A stretch of DNA of 64,000 nt from Bacteroidota bacterium. Its GTDB lineage: Bacteria > Bacteroidota > Bacteroidia > Flavobacteriales_D > Crocinitomicaceae. The notes beneath the pieces are model-generated. The model did not search any database. It was not told the DNA's origin and saw only the letters and a program-made list of their open reading frames with translations. Where the stretch lies: contig JACPUU010000022.1 of assembly GCA_016192075.1 (NCBI GenBank), positions 1-64,000 of the forward strand. The letters run 5' to 3'. Below are positions 8,804-17,798 of the stretch, piece by piece. Positions within the stretch are counted from its first letter, which is position 1. Each line of letters begins with the position of its first letter. A program made the position numbers and the translations under genes.

Positions 8804-8847
8804 TAACAACAAACCAAAAACCCTCCTGTCGATCCACGACGATGACA

Positions 8848-9810
8848 TTATCGGAGGATTACCTTTGTACCTTTCGGTAATATTTTATCAGGATTGTCGC
8901 TGAAATTATACGACATTAATTTTTCCAGTTTGATTCCTTCCAGCTGTGAAACCTGGCGCAGTGTCATATCCTGCTCACAAACATGCACATTGTTCCCCTT
9001 GCTTCCTTTATTGCTTTTTGGTGAAATGTAAATGATCTCTCCTTCTTTCAACACATCACGTCTGCCCAGTTCATTGTATTTATAAAGCTGCCACATACCC
9101 ATGTTAAACTCTTCTGCTATCCGGTAGAAGGTATCCCCTTTCTGCACAACCACATAATGCACTGCTTTTTTGTTTTCGTATACCTTGTGTTTGGTTTCAG
9201 CCAGTTCAATTTCATCTACAGAACCAGGCTTTGAAATTTCAGTAACCTGCGTTACCGGTTCTTCTGTTACCACCAGCAAATCTTCTGTTTTTTCTGGTCT
9301 TGGTACCAGGTCATATTGTTCCAGATTGTATTTTTCAATCAACTCAATTAACAGTGACGCATATTTTGGATTGGTTGCATAACCGGCTGATTTCAGACCA
9401 TGCGCCCACCCTTTGTAATCAGTCATTGAAAGTTTAAACAGGTCAGCATAACGCGGACGGTTTTTCAGAAAAAGTGAGTGATCAACATACGACTCAGAAG
9501 CGTTCGTGTAACTTCTGAAACATTCGTTTACCTCATCATCATCCTGGTAAAAAGTGCCGCCTTCCCAGTTCTCATGACATTTAATTCCAAAGTGATTGTT
9601 TGCATGACGGGCCAGTTTGCTGTTCCCGTTCCCGCTTTCCAGAATACCCTGTGCAAGGGTAATACTTGCAGGAATATTAAACTGATGCATCTGCTCTACT
9701 GCGGAATTTTTCCACAGATCAATGTAATCTTCTGTCGTGTGATTTTGATATTCTGCCCTCACAGACAGTGTTGAAATGAGCAGGCCTGAAATAATCAAGA
9801 CTCGTTTCAT
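8848..9810 (-). CDS. Secreted glucosaminidase with LysM domains
   Basis: A 320-residue cell-wall hydrolase. A signal peptide (MKRVLIISGLL to VRA) is followed by a GH73/FlgJ-type glucosaminidase domain at about residues 40-165: the ILESGNGNSKLA stretch carries the catalytic Glu, followed by NNHFGIKC and YRS/SYVDHSLFL. Next comes an acidic linker and a LysM peptidoglycan-binding domain at about 219-262 (VVVQKGDTFYRIAEEF). A second, weaker LysM-like unit occupies the C-terminus. It would cleave the glycan strands of peptidoglycan in the periplasm, during growth or remodelling. It is transcribed alone and has its own terminator. Confidence 0.9.
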   Translation of the reverse strand: MKRVLIISGLLISTLSVRAEYQNHTTEDYIDLWKNSAVEQMHQFNIPASITLAQGILESGNGNSKLARHANNHFGIKCHENWEGGTFYQDDDEVNECFRSYTNASESYVDHSLFLKNRPRYADLFKLSMTDYKGWAHGLKSAGYATNPKYASLLIELIEKYNLEQYDLVPRPEKTEDLLVVTEEPVTQVTEISKPGSVDEIELAETKHKVYENKKAVHYVVVQKGDTFYRIAEEFNMGMWQLYKYNELGRRDVLKEGEIIYISPKSNKGSKGNNVHVCEQDMTLRQVSQLEGIKLEKLMSYNFSDNPDKILPKGTKVILR

Positions 9811-9879
9811 AATTTGTAAAAGTTAAGGTTTGTTGTTGTCTCTATTACGGGACAGTGCTTTCAGGGTTACAAAAAAAAC

Positions 9880-9903
9880 AAAAAAAGCCTTTGTTCAAGG
9901 GCC
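9880..9903 (-). terminator. Terminator of the msrBA-yaaA unit
   Basis: On the minus strand a GCCCTTG/CAAAGGC hairpin (one mismatch) is followed by a run of seven T and further T-rich sequence. It lies about 36 bases beyond the yaaA stop. Confidence 0.6.
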
Positions 9904-9938
9904 TCCTGATTATACTGCAACTCACTGATTATCGAGCT

Positions 9939-10721
9939 TTAACCAACCTTGTCGCGTAAAAATACAAATTCTTTTGGAGAACTCGCTTTGGGCCAAAAGT
10001 AATAGCCGGCGCTGTTAAAGGCCTTAAGATCTTCTGCTTTCTTAAGGTCGTGCTGCAGAATAAAACGGGTCATTTTTCCGCGGGCCTGTTTGGCAAAAGT
10101 CATGTTGACCTTATAATCACCGCTTTTAGAACGGTCCTTAAACACACAGGTTATTACCGGAAACGGCAGTTTTTCAAGCTGTGCCGCCTTAAAATATTCT
10201 GAAGAAGCCACGTTAATCAATACCGGATTTTTTTCGGACTGCAGCTCTTCTTCCAGGTTGCGCCGAATTTTATCTCCCCAAAACTGGTAAAGGTTTTTCA
10301 CCTTGCTGTTCACCACCAGGGATGTTCCCATTTCAAGGCGGTAAGGCTGAATTAAATCAAAGGGTTTAAGAATGCCGTAAAGGCCTGACAATATTCGCAA
10401 ATTACGCTGGGCGCGCTCCTGTTCTTTGGCTGAAAGACTTGTAAAATCAAGTCCCTGGTAGGCTGCACCGGTAAAAATACAAGCACAGGGTTTGGCATTT
10501 TTTTCAGTAAACGGCAATTTCCACTTTTGAAAACGGTCAAAGTTAAGGGCTGCAAGATCGGGACTGATGTCCATCAACGCACTGATTTTTTTGGGTGACA
10601 GCTTTTTGAGTTTGTCAACCAGCACCTGGCTTTCTGTCAAAAAACCGGGAAGACTGGTTTTCAGTTTCCCGGTTTTTATGGTATCATCAATTGATTTTGC
10701 AGGAGAAAGAATAATCTTCAT
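9939..10721 (-). CDS. yaaA: YaaA family peroxide stress protein
   Basis: A 260-residue cytoplasmic protein of the YaaA/UPF0246 family. It opens with the family signature MKIILSPAKSIDD and keeps GAAYQGLDF, LRILSGLYGILKPFDLIQPYRLEMGT and NVASSEYFKA. In E. coli YaaA limits free iron and DNA damage during peroxide stress. The start lies three bases after the stop of the MsrB-MsrA gene, so the two form one unit, and the pairing supports a role against oxidative damage. The length is normal for the family. Confidence 0.92.
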   Translation of the reverse strand: MKIILSPAKSIDDTIKTGKLKTSLPGFLTESQVLVDKLKKLSPKKISALMDISPDLAALNFDRFQKWKLPFTEKNAKPCACIFTGAAYQGLDFTSLSAKEQERAQRNLRILSGLYGILKPFDLIQPYRLEMGTSLVVNSKVKNLYQFWGDKIRRNLEEELQSEKNPVLINVASSEYFKAAQLEKLPFPVITCVFKDRSKSGDYKVNMTFAKQARGKMTRFILQHDLKKAEDLKAFNSAGYYFWPKASSPKEFVFLRDKVG

Positions 10722-10724
10722 TGC

Positions 10725-11696
10725 TTAAAACCGCTTGGTATAGGCGTGGCAATACGGCGTGCCGCCTTTGTTTGAGTAATAATGTTCATGATAATCTTCA
10801 GCATCGTAAAAGATAGTAGCTTTCGTAATTTTAGTTGCCACTTTCAGTCCGCTTTGTTCCAGCAGCGCTACCAGTTTTTCTGCAATTTCTTTTTGCTCGT
10901 CATTCAGGTAAAAAATTTCGGTGCGGTATTGGTCGCCGATATCTGGTCCCTGGCGGTTAATCTGGGTTGGATCATGTGTTTCAAAAAACAATTTACAAAG
11001 TGTTTCATAATTGGTTTTTGACGGATCGAAAACCACCCGCACAGCTTCGGCATGACCGGTTGTATGTGAGCAGACTTCTTTATAGGTAGGATTCTCCGTA
11101 CTGCCACCAATGTAACCTACCTGTGTAGAAATAACACCTTCTGCTTTTTCAAAGAAATATTCTGTTCCCCAAAAGCAACCGGATGCAAAAATGGCTGTGT
11201 CTGTCATAACTTTTTCCGCTAACTGCTCTTCGGGTATAAAGGTAAGTGAAATTGAATTGACACAATGCCGCGTTTGTTTTGGTGTAAATCCCTCACCCTT
11301 GAAAACATGGCCCAGGTGCCCTTCACAGTTGGCACAAACAATCTCTACGCGATAGCCATCTTTGTCTGGTATTTCTTTTACCGCACCGGGTATGGCATCA
11401 TCAAAAGCAGGCCAGCCGCTGCCTGAATCAAACTTGGCATCTGACTCAAAAAGGCGGGCATTGCAGCGCCGGCAATTGTATTCTCCCTGTGCATGATTAT
11501 TGGTATAAATTCCCTTAAAAGGAGCTTCTGTACCTTTGTTTACAATAACGCCGGACTCTTCGGGAGTCAGCTTTTTCCAATTTGATGTATCGCTCATAAA
11601 ATTCAGTTCGGTTGTTTCATTACTCTGTGCCTGGCCGCAGGCTGTAAGCATTATTCCCAGCACAATCAATAGATTCGAAGATTTTTTTAACTGCAT
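10725..11696 (-). CDS. msrBA: MsrB-MsrA fusion lipoprotein
   Basis: A bifunctional methionine sulfoxide reductase of 323 residues. A lipoprotein signal ends in LTAC (Cys20), so it is membrane-anchored on the periplasmic side. The MsrB domain comes first, with zinc-site pairs CRRC and CANC and catalytic Cys145 in RHCVNS; it reduces the R-sulfoxide. The MsrA domain follows, with catalytic Cys174 in GCFWG; it reduces the S-sulfoxide. It repairs oxidised Met in envelope proteins, and electrons must come from an exported thiol system not seen here. A longer frame to 11744 exists, but the start at 11696 places the lipobox correctly. yaaA follows immediately. Confidence 0.93.
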   Translation of the reverse strand: MQLKKSSNLLIVLGIMLTACGQAQSNETTELNFMSDTSNWKKLTPEESGVIVNKGTEAPFKGIYTNNHAQGEYNCRRCNARLFESDAKFDSGSGWPAFDDAIPGAVKEIPDKDGYRVEIVCANCEGHLGHVFKGEGFTPKQTRHCVNSISLTFIPEEQLAEKVMTDTAIFASGCFWGTEYFFEKAEGVISTQVGYIGGSTENPTYKEVCSHTTGHAEAVRVVFDPSKTNYETLCKLFFETHDPTQINRQGPDIGDQYRTEIFYLNDEQKEIAEKLVALLEQSGLKVATKITKATIFYDAEDYHEHYYSNKGGTPYCHAYTKRF

Positions 11697-11818
11697 AATT
11701 TTCTGTTTTTTGTGATCGGTTAAACATGTATGCGGGTAATTCACAATTTCTTTTTATCTTCTCAGTCGAATTGGGCCACAGGTCCTTACAAAACAAATTT
11801 ACAAAACCCACCCAAACT

Positions 11819-13156
11819 ATGAATACAAGTGCACTCCTAAACTTTCTGAATTCGCTTGAGAGAAATGGTATTCTGAATGCTGTTGCCAATCAAAAAATTC
11901 AGGAATTTCTTGATTTCAATACCAAATCTGTCGGAAAATTGTTTCTTGCACTGGCAGCAACCATTGGAGCCCTGTTTGTATCGGCCGGTATTTTTGCCAT
12001 TATCTCACATAACTGGGATGATTTTCCCAAACATGTACGCGGCGTTTTAAGCTTTGTTCCTTCGCTGGTTGCGTTGTATGTTTATTACGTAGCTGTCTTT
12101 AAATTTCCAAAATCAACCTCGTGGATTGAAGCCTCATCGCTTTTTCTGATGCTTATGATTGGTGCTTCTATTGCACTTGTCAGTCAAACCTACCAGATGG
12201 ATGGCGATTTTGATAAATTTCTTTTTATCTGGCTGATGCTGACCATTCCCTTGTTCTATATTGCCCGGGCATCTGGTATTGCACTTTTTTACCTGGTTCT
12301 GGCCTGCAAATTTTTATACCCGGATGTGCACTGGACTTTTTTTATTCCAACAGGCTATTCGTTCAATGAAAAGTATTATTTGTTCTGGTTATTTCTGTTT
12401 GCCTTTTTACCGCATTTTTATTTGTCGCTGAATCGCCAGTCAACCCGCCAGGGCTTCAGGGTCATTTACCTGGGGTGGGTGGTTACAATTGTTCTTCTCA
12501 TTGCACTGCCGCTGGCCATAAAAGCCGGATATCTGTGGTGGGGCGTGGCTTTGGTTATGCTTTATTACCTCATTGGAAAAAAATACTACCGTGATAACGT
12601 CTCTGCCCTGGGCCGGCCTTTCCAAACAATTGCACTCATTACTGTTTTTATTAACCTGCTTTACTTTTCAGATGATCTGATCAATGAACTGGCTTTTAAA
12701 ATTGACCGGATAGAAGAAATTGGCACCTGGAACGCGGAACAAATTGCATTTTTTAGTGCCGGTGTTATTGCTGTTATTGCTTTAACCATTCTTGCACTGA
12801 AGTGGAAGAAAAAAGAAATGCCGCTGAACCGCTATATGATTTTTACCCCGTTTCTTTTTGTTTTTCTGTATGGCATCTACTGCCTGAATGAGTTTGCAGA
12901 TTTTGACATTGAATGGCTGGGCTACCTGGTGTTGAATTTTTATGCGCTTGGCTTTGGTATCAATGCCATGATACAGGGTAACAAATCATGGAACGTGTTC
13001 TACATGGTGTTTGGACTTTTCCAGGTTTGCTTTCTGCTCTGGATGCGCTATTTTGATATGGATCTGCCTTTCTGGCTCAAAGGTATTTTCTTTATCGGTG
13101 TCGGGTTCATGTTCTTCCTGATTCATTATTTATCCAAAGATGATTTTGAAGAGTAA
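11819..13156 (+). CDS. DUF2157 multi-span membrane protein
   Basis: A 445-residue protein with a soluble N-terminal part of about 45 residues (MNTSALLNFLNSLE, then NAVANQKIQEFLDF), followed by a dozen or so hydrophobic segments. The motif FAIISHNWDDFPKHVRG after the first span is typical of DUF2157. The frame is open upstream to 11726, but the ATG at 11819 gives the usual family N-terminus. Such proteins are commonly encoded with a GDYXXLXY protein, as here two bases downstream. Function is unknown; the pair presumably forms a membrane complex. Confidence 0.85.
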   Translation: MNTSALLNFLNSLERNGILNAVANQKIQEFLDFNTKSVGKLFLALAATIGALFVSAGIFAIISHNWDDFPKHVRGVLSFVPSLVALYVYYVAVFKFPKSTSWIEASSLFLMLMIGASIALVSQTYQMDGDFDKFLFIWLMLTIPLFYIARASGIALFYLVLACKFLYPDVHWTFFIPTGYSFNEKYYLFWLFLFAFLPHFYLSLNRQSTRQGFRVIYLGWVVTIVLLIALPLAIKAGYLWWGVALVMLYYLIGKKYYRDNVSALGRPFQTIALITVFINLLYFSDDLINELAFKIDRIEEIGTWNAEQIAFFSAGVIAVIALTILALKWKKKEMPLNRYMIFTPFLFVFLYGIYCLNEFADFDIEWLGYLVLNFYALGFGINAMIQGNKSWNVFYMVFGLFQVCFLLWMRYFDMDLPFWLKGIFFIGVGFMFFLIHYLSKDDFEE

Positions 13157-13158
13157 GT

Positions 13159-13698
13159 ATGAAAAACCGGAAACTGATTTTTGCTCTCTTTGCGCTGATT
13201 ATTCTGCTGATTCCGCTTTACGTTATTCTTAATTCAGAAGATGTGCTGGAAAACGGAAACCGCCATAAAATCAGGCTTCAGGGTTATGATCCGTTTGACC
13301 CTTTCCGTGGAAAATTTTTGCGCCTGCGTTACGATGATGTCATTTCATGCGATGAAAATCTGGAACAGGGTGACCGCGCTTTTGTATTGCTTGAAAAAGA
13401 CAGTCTTGGCTACTCGTATTTTGCTTCTGCAGAATCTGAAAAACCAACACACAATGATTACATTGAGGCTGAACTGATGTGGGTTGACGGGGGTATGGCC
13501 AACATTAAAATTGACAACCTCACCAAATATTTTATCAACGAAGACAAGGCTTACGAAGCTGAGCGTGTGGTAATGGACTTTACGCGCGAAAAACCGGATG
13601 CGATTTATGTTGCCATTCGCGTACTGAATGGTGAAGCCCGGCTTGAAGATATTTTTGTCGAAGAAACACCGCTGCTGCAATACCTCGAAACACATTAA
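13159..13698 (+). CDS. GDYXXLXY domain protein
   Basis: A 179-residue protein with an N-terminal membrane anchor (about residues 5-23) and an extracytoplasmic domain. The naming motif appears as GKFLRLRYD (about residues 54-62) after YDPFDPFR. It starts two bases after the DUF2157 gene, the standard partner. No enzymatic motif is visible, and the role of this pair is not established. Confidence 0.85.
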   Translation: MKNRKLIFALFALIILLIPLYVILNSEDVLENGNRHKIRLQGYDPFDPFRGKFLRLRYDDVISCDENLEQGDRAFVLLEKDSLGYSYFASAESEKPTHNDYIEAELMWVDGGMANIKIDNLTKYFINEDKAYEAERVVMDFTREKPDAIYVAIRVLNGEARLEDIFVEETPLLQYLETH

Positions 13699-13722
13699 AC
13701 TTTATGTGAATTGCTATTCTTT

Positions 13723-13730
13723 TAACTTTG
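13723..13730 (+). promoter_or_regulatory. Candidate -7 box for the SF1 helicase gene
   Basis: TAACTTTG matches TAnnTTTG exactly, 18 bases before the ATG at 13748, giving a very short leader. The upstream element is not a clear TTG. Confidence 0.45.
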
Positions 13731-13747
13731 CAGCACTAAATCAACAG

Positions 13748-15580
13748 ATGAAAGAACGTTTTGAAACGCTGAGAAAAGCCTTGCTTGCTGAGCGGGAATA
13801 TGAAGTGGAAACATACCGGTCATTAGTAGGTGACCGCCCCATGAAAGAGCGTATTTCAGAAGGTGTGACACTTTACCCGCTTGATTTTTATGATCAGCGT
13901 TATACACCGTTTGATGAGTTGATACTGGATTTCAGGGTGAATCCGGAGCAAAACGGAAAACTGTTTGGCACCAACGGAAAATGCCAGCTGTTTAACTCCA
14001 ACAACAATGAAACAGCTGAAGCTGTTATACTCACCAGCCGTGAAGGAACCATATCGGTTGTACTTCATTCAGAAGAAATTCCGGACTGGATTAAAGAAGG
14101 AAAACTGGGGCTGAATGCTATTTGTGATACCCGCACCTATGATATTCAGCTTAAAACGCTGGAAGAGCTTGCTGAATCAAAACGGGGAATTGCGTATGAT
14201 TTCTACCACAACACCTTTTCAGGGTACCCGGCTGATGATTTCAGTGAAGATGAGCAGTTGAATCCGTCACAGAATAATGCGGTACGTTCTATCCTGTCCA
14301 GCGCGGCGCTTCACATAGTCCACGGCCCGCCGGGAACCGGTAAAACAAAAACACTGGTTGCTGCTATCTGCAAACTGGTCAAAGAAGGCAAACGAATACT
14401 GGTGGCGGCCCCAACCAATGCAGCGGCAGATCATATAACCCATGAACTATTTCACGCCGGAGTAGATGTGCTGCGGTATGGCAACTCGTTTAAGATTGAT
14501 GCCAAAGTAAGCGCCCTTACACTGCAGGCACGCATTCAAAAACATCCGGATTTAAATGTGGTGATGCGCCTGGGTAAAGATGCGGATGCCATTCGAAAAA
14601 AAGCATTCCGCTACGTCCGGAATTTTGGACCTGAAGAACAGGCTGAACGAAAACAGTTGCGGCAGGAACTCAGGGAAATACGCAAAGACATTCGCTCTAT
14701 TGAAAGGCAAATCAAAGAATTCACCCTTGAGAAAGCGCAACTGGTTTCAGGTACGCTAATAGGTTTACAGCAAGATGAATTGCTGCGCCAGCAATTTGAT
14801 GCCGTTATTGTAGATGAAGCCGGTCAGGCACTTGAACCAGCCATCTGGTCACTGGCAAGACATACAGAAAAACTAATTATGGCGGGTGATCCGTTTCAAT
14901 TACCGCCATCGCTTTTTTCAAATGCAGCAGTTAAATCTGCCTTAAGTACATCACTCATTGAAATGGGCATGAAACTGAATCACCCCATGACATTGCTTGA
15001 TACGCAGTACCGGATGAATGACCTGATTATGCAGTTTTCAAACAGCCGGTTTTATCAGAACAAATTAATGTCAGCAGCGGCAGTGAAAGACCAGCGACTG
15101 AAAAATGACACTTTTCTGCCGGTTGAATTTATTGATACCGCCGGGTGTGGTTTTGAAGAACTGAAAGATGAACACGGCGGTATTGGCAACCCTGAAGAAG
15201 TCAGGCTGATTGCCAGGCGTGTAGCTGAGCTGGCATCTGAAGGAAAAAACATGGGTGTCATTTCACCTTACCGCAAACAGGTATTGTTGCTGCAGGACAC
15301 GCTTCAGGACGCCCAGGTATCGGTACAAACCATTGACAGTTTCCAGGGGCAGGAACGTGACATTATCCTGATTAGCCTGGTACGGTCTAATGATGAAGGT
15401 GATATCGGCTTTCTGAAAGACTACCGGCGCATGAACGTAGCCATGACAAGAGCCCGGTTTAAACTGGTATTAACCGGCGATTCTGCTACCCTGGGAGCCG
15501 ACCCCTTTTACAGTGACCTGCTGGCTTATATTGAAAACAACGGATCGTATCGTTCTGCTTATGAATACGTTGAAAGTTGA
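13748..15580 (+). CDS. SF1 helicase of the UPF1/IGHMBP2/DNA2 type
   Basis: A 610-residue superfamily 1 helicase, probably cytoplasmic. After an N-terminal OB/beta-barrel-like region come Walker A GPPGTGKT (about residues 192-199), motif Ia AAPTNAAADHI, motif II VDEAGQALEPA (about 354), motif III GDPFQLPPS, motif IV TQYRMN, motif V TIDSFQGQERDIILIS and motif VI RRMNVAMTRAR (about 561). The DEAG box and the TRAR motif are typical of the UPF1-like branch, which unwinds DNA or RNA 5' to 3'. The ATG at 13748 agrees with the promoter box and avoids overlap with the previous gene. The bacterial role is unclear. Confidence 0.92.
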   Translation: MKERFETLRKALLAEREYEVETYRSLVGDRPMKERISEGVTLYPLDFYDQRYTPFDELILDFRVNPEQNGKLFGTNGKCQLFNSNNNETAEAVILTSREGTISVVLHSEEIPDWIKEGKLGLNAICDTRTYDIQLKTLEELAESKRGIAYDFYHNTFSGYPADDFSEDEQLNPSQNNAVRSILSSAALHIVHGPPGTGKTKTLVAAICKLVKEGKRILVAAPTNAAADHITHELFHAGVDVLRYGNSFKIDAKVSALTLQARIQKHPDLNVVMRLGKDADAIRKKAFRYVRNFGPEEQAERKQLRQELREIRKDIRSIERQIKEFTLEKAQLVSGTLIGLQQDELLRQQFDAVIVDEAGQALEPAIWSLARHTEKLIMAGDPFQLPPSLFSNAAVKSALSTSLIEMGMKLNHPMTLLDTQYRMNDLIMQFSNSRFYQNKLMSAAAVKDQRLKNDTFLPVEFIDTAGCGFEELKDEHGGIGNPEEVRLIARRVAELASEGKNMGVISPYRKQVLLLQDTLQDAQVSVQTIDSFQGQERDIILISLVRSNDEGDIGFLKDYRRMNVAMTRARFKLVLTGDSATLGADPFYSDLLAYIENNGSYRSAYEYVES

Positions 15581-15584
15581 TCAA

Positions 15585-15617
15585 TTTTACCATTCCCGCT
15601 ACCCCGGATTGGTAAAA
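15585..15617 (+). terminator. Hairpin after the SF1 helicase gene
   Basis: Inverted repeat TTTTACCA (15585-15592) / TGGTAAAA (15610-15617) with a 17-base loop, starting five bases after the stop. There is no strong U run, so terminator function is uncertain. Confidence 0.35.
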
Positions 15618-15634
15618 ACGATTAATTTTACTTT

Positions 15635-17047
15635 ATGCAAAAAGTAAAAAAATACCTGGCTGTTTCTGTTTTGTTGCTGGCTTTACCGCTTATCGCTTTT
15701 ATCGGAACACATTTTGTGCTGGAATCGGGTAAATCAATTTACAATTATATTCCCCAGGAGAGTGATGTGGTGATTGAAATCAATACACGCAATTTTGTTT
15801 CTGAAATAATGTATCAGCGCATTTACCATGAAGCGTATTTTCACGAAAAAATTGTTCGTGATGAACATGCCGATCCTTATGAAGATGTTGGATTTGATAT
15901 GTTTTCATCCGTCATCATTTTCAGGGAGCAATGGTCAGAAAGCAATATGTGGATGGCTTTGATCGGGTATACCAACAAAGATCGTTTTACTGCCTTTTTA
16001 ACCGAAGAACTGCCTGAAGTGAATTATTGCTTTGGTGATGAATATGTACTTGTTCAGCTAACCCCTTATCACGAACAGGCCAGAATTGATGAGCACATGA
16101 AAAACATCATGAATGGTGACGTAAAATCATTTAAAGAGCGTGTTGACTTAACTGAACTGTTTGACCGGTCTAAAGAGATCAACTGCTACATAACACCCCA
16201 AAATAATGACCAGGGAAATCAACTGCTGAACGGAAATCTGAGCCTTGACTTTCTGGGTGATGAAATTGAGGTAAGCGGCGAGTTTACCCCGGTATCAGGC
16301 TTTTCTGAAAATGAACCAATAGCCTATGCTGTAAATAATGAAGCACCATTCAGTTTAAGAAGTTCACTGGATATTTTCAACAGCATTTATTGGTTCAGTG
16401 AAGATAACATCAAGGGTATTCCGCAATACTCGCAAATGGCATTTGATTATAACGGCATGAACTTGTTTATGGTTCATAAAAACCTGGGATACATGTTCCC
16501 GTTTAAGCAGTATCCTGATATGCAATTGCATTTAGACATTGTGGATTATCCGCACTGGCGGCATTATTTTGATACGCTGCAGGCACAAAAAGTATTTAAG
16601 GTAGATACGGTAACCAATATTTTATCTACATCCATGGGCACTTATTTTATTTATGAGTTTAATGAAAATGAATTTGAACTCATGCGCAGTGAAATGAATC
16701 TGAGCCCCAATGAAGATAAAACGCTCTACTTTGCTTTTCACATGAATGTAATGCCGGTTCTGGACAACATTAAGCTTGCTGTTGACGAAGAAAATCCGCC
16801 GGCAGAAATAGAACAGAAACTTGGATTGGTAGTTGTTGAAGAGAGCCTTGCTGAACTGCGCGTAATGGCCAATATTGAAGACATTCTTTTTGAACTCAGG
16901 CTTGAAGATGAAACACGCATGGTGGCTGACGGAAAAATACGAATGCTCAACCGCAGCGGAAACTCAATTATTGAAAGTATGTCTTTTGGAAGTGCAGCCG
17001 TTCTTTTTATGGCAAATTACCTTTCAACTCCCGGGACAGCTGAGTAA
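15635..17047 (+). CDS. Membrane-anchored protein of unknown function
   Basis: A 470-residue protein with one N-terminal hydrophobic anchor (about 6-27) and a large extracytoplasmic part. It opens with YIPQESDVVIEINTRNF, a pattern reminiscent of DUF3352/DUF4836-like proteins where a polypeptide starts by describing a beta strand after the anchor; this resemblance is weak. No catalytic motif is visible. Its last 41 bases overlap the end of the convergent gene at 17007-17798, so the two mRNAs are antisense at their 3' ends. Confidence 0.65.
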   Translation: MQKVKKYLAVSVLLLALPLIAFIGTHFVLESGKSIYNYIPQESDVVIEINTRNFVSEIMYQRIYHEAYFHEKIVRDEHADPYEDVGFDMFSSVIIFREQWSESNMWMALIGYTNKDRFTAFLTEELPEVNYCFGDEYVLVQLTPYHEQARIDEHMKNIMNGDVKSFKERVDLTELFDRSKEINCYITPQNNDQGNQLLNGNLSLDFLGDEIEVSGEFTPVSGFSENEPIAYAVNNEAPFSLRSSLDIFNSIYWFSEDNIKGIPQYSQMAFDYNGMNLFMVHKNLGYMFPFKQYPDMQLHLDIVDYPHWRHYFDTLQAQKVFKVDTVTNILSTSMGTYFIYEFNENEFELMRSEMNLSPNEDKTLYFAFHMNVMPVLDNIKLAVDEENPPAEIEQKLGLVVVEESLAELRVMANIEDILFELRLEDETRMVADGKIRMLNRSGNSIIESMSFGSAAVLFMANYLSTPGTAE

Positions 17048-17798
17048 AATAATCTTTCATACCGGCCATTCGTGAGCCATACCACGAAAACATTTCACCA
17101 TCTACCAAAACTATTTCAGCGGCTGTAATTTTACGCAGCGCATCAGCATGCGGTTGTTTAAACGGATAAGGCTCTGAACTCAGAAAAACATAATCCGGCT
17201 TTAGTACTGAAAGCTGCTCCTGGGTTAGTTCAACATAACGGGTTTCATCACCGGCAACTATATTTTGCAATCCAAACTTTTGCAGCATATCACCAATAAA
17301 AGTGTGGTTGCCCACTGCCATAAAAGGTTTTGCCCAGATCAGATAAAGCACCGTTCCCCCAACGGTTGGAAAAGCCGAAAAATCAAGCTGAATGCGCTGT
17401 ACCAGTTTTGCCGCATGTTCTACTTTTGCAGTAAGTGTACCTACTGCTAAAATCATTTGCAGTGCATCGTCGGTTGTAAAAATATCACTCATGTAAACCG
17501 GATATTTTTCAGCCAGTTTCAGAATATCCTCCATGGAATTTTCTTCTTTGTTGCCAATAACCAGGTCTGGTTTAAGTGTATCAATAACCGCATGATTGAC
17601 CGTTTTGGTACCCCCTACCCTTTTTTTTGATTGATACCAAGTGTCCGGATGAATGCAGAATTTGGTAATTCCCACAACGCGGTCACCAAGCCCCAGGTGA
17701 TAAAGCAATTCAGTTTGGGATGGTACTAAAGAAACAATCCGCTCAGGAATTTTTTCCAGGCGGATTGTTCGGTTCATTTGGTCTTTGAGTTCGATCAT
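17007..17798 (-). CDS. BtuF-like helical-backbone metal receptor, no signal peptide
   Basis: A 263-residue protein with the fold of class III solute-binding proteins. The N-terminus RIVSLVPSQTELLYHLG and the stretch VGITKFCIHPDTW match cobalamin/iron-siderophore receptors; LKPDLVIGNKEEN and LKPDYVFLSSEPYPF are the paired lobe motifs. It lacks any signal peptide or lipobox: the frame opens directly with MIELKDQMNRTIRL. It is therefore predicted to be cytoplasmic unless exported in an unusual way. It begins one base after the cystathionine beta-synthase stop, so it is co-transcribed with it. There is no permease or ATPase nearby. Its ligand is unknown. Confidence 0.85.
   Translation of the reverse strand: MIELKDQMNRTIRLEKIPERIVSLVPSQTELLYHLGLGDRVVGITKFCIHPDTWYQSKKRVGGTKTVNHAVIDTLKPDLVIGNKEENSMEDILKLAEKYPVYMSDIFTTDDALQMILAVGTLTAKVEHAAKLVQRIQLDFSAFPTVGGTVLYLIWAKPFMAVGNHTFIGDMLQKFGLQNIVAGDETRYVELTQEQLSVLKPDYVFLSSEPYPFKQPHADALRKITAAEIVLVDGEMFSWYGSRMAGMKDYFTQLSRELKGNLP

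Larger units (their letters stand above)
8006..8847. other. Non-coding region dense in palindromic repeats
   Basis: 842 bases between two minus-strand genes. I find no convincing gene here: the frames run through tandem repeats. It holds a degenerate repeat copy at 8233-8277, a 153-base nested palindrome at 8298-8450, three full or near-full tandem repeat units at 8494-8736 plus a partial fourth, and a strong terminator at 8776-8803. Confidence 0.8.

Noticed and set aside
8607-8837. Minus-strand 76-residue frame in the hairpin-repeat region
   Set aside because: It translates the tandem repeat units and reads through the terminator; not a gene.
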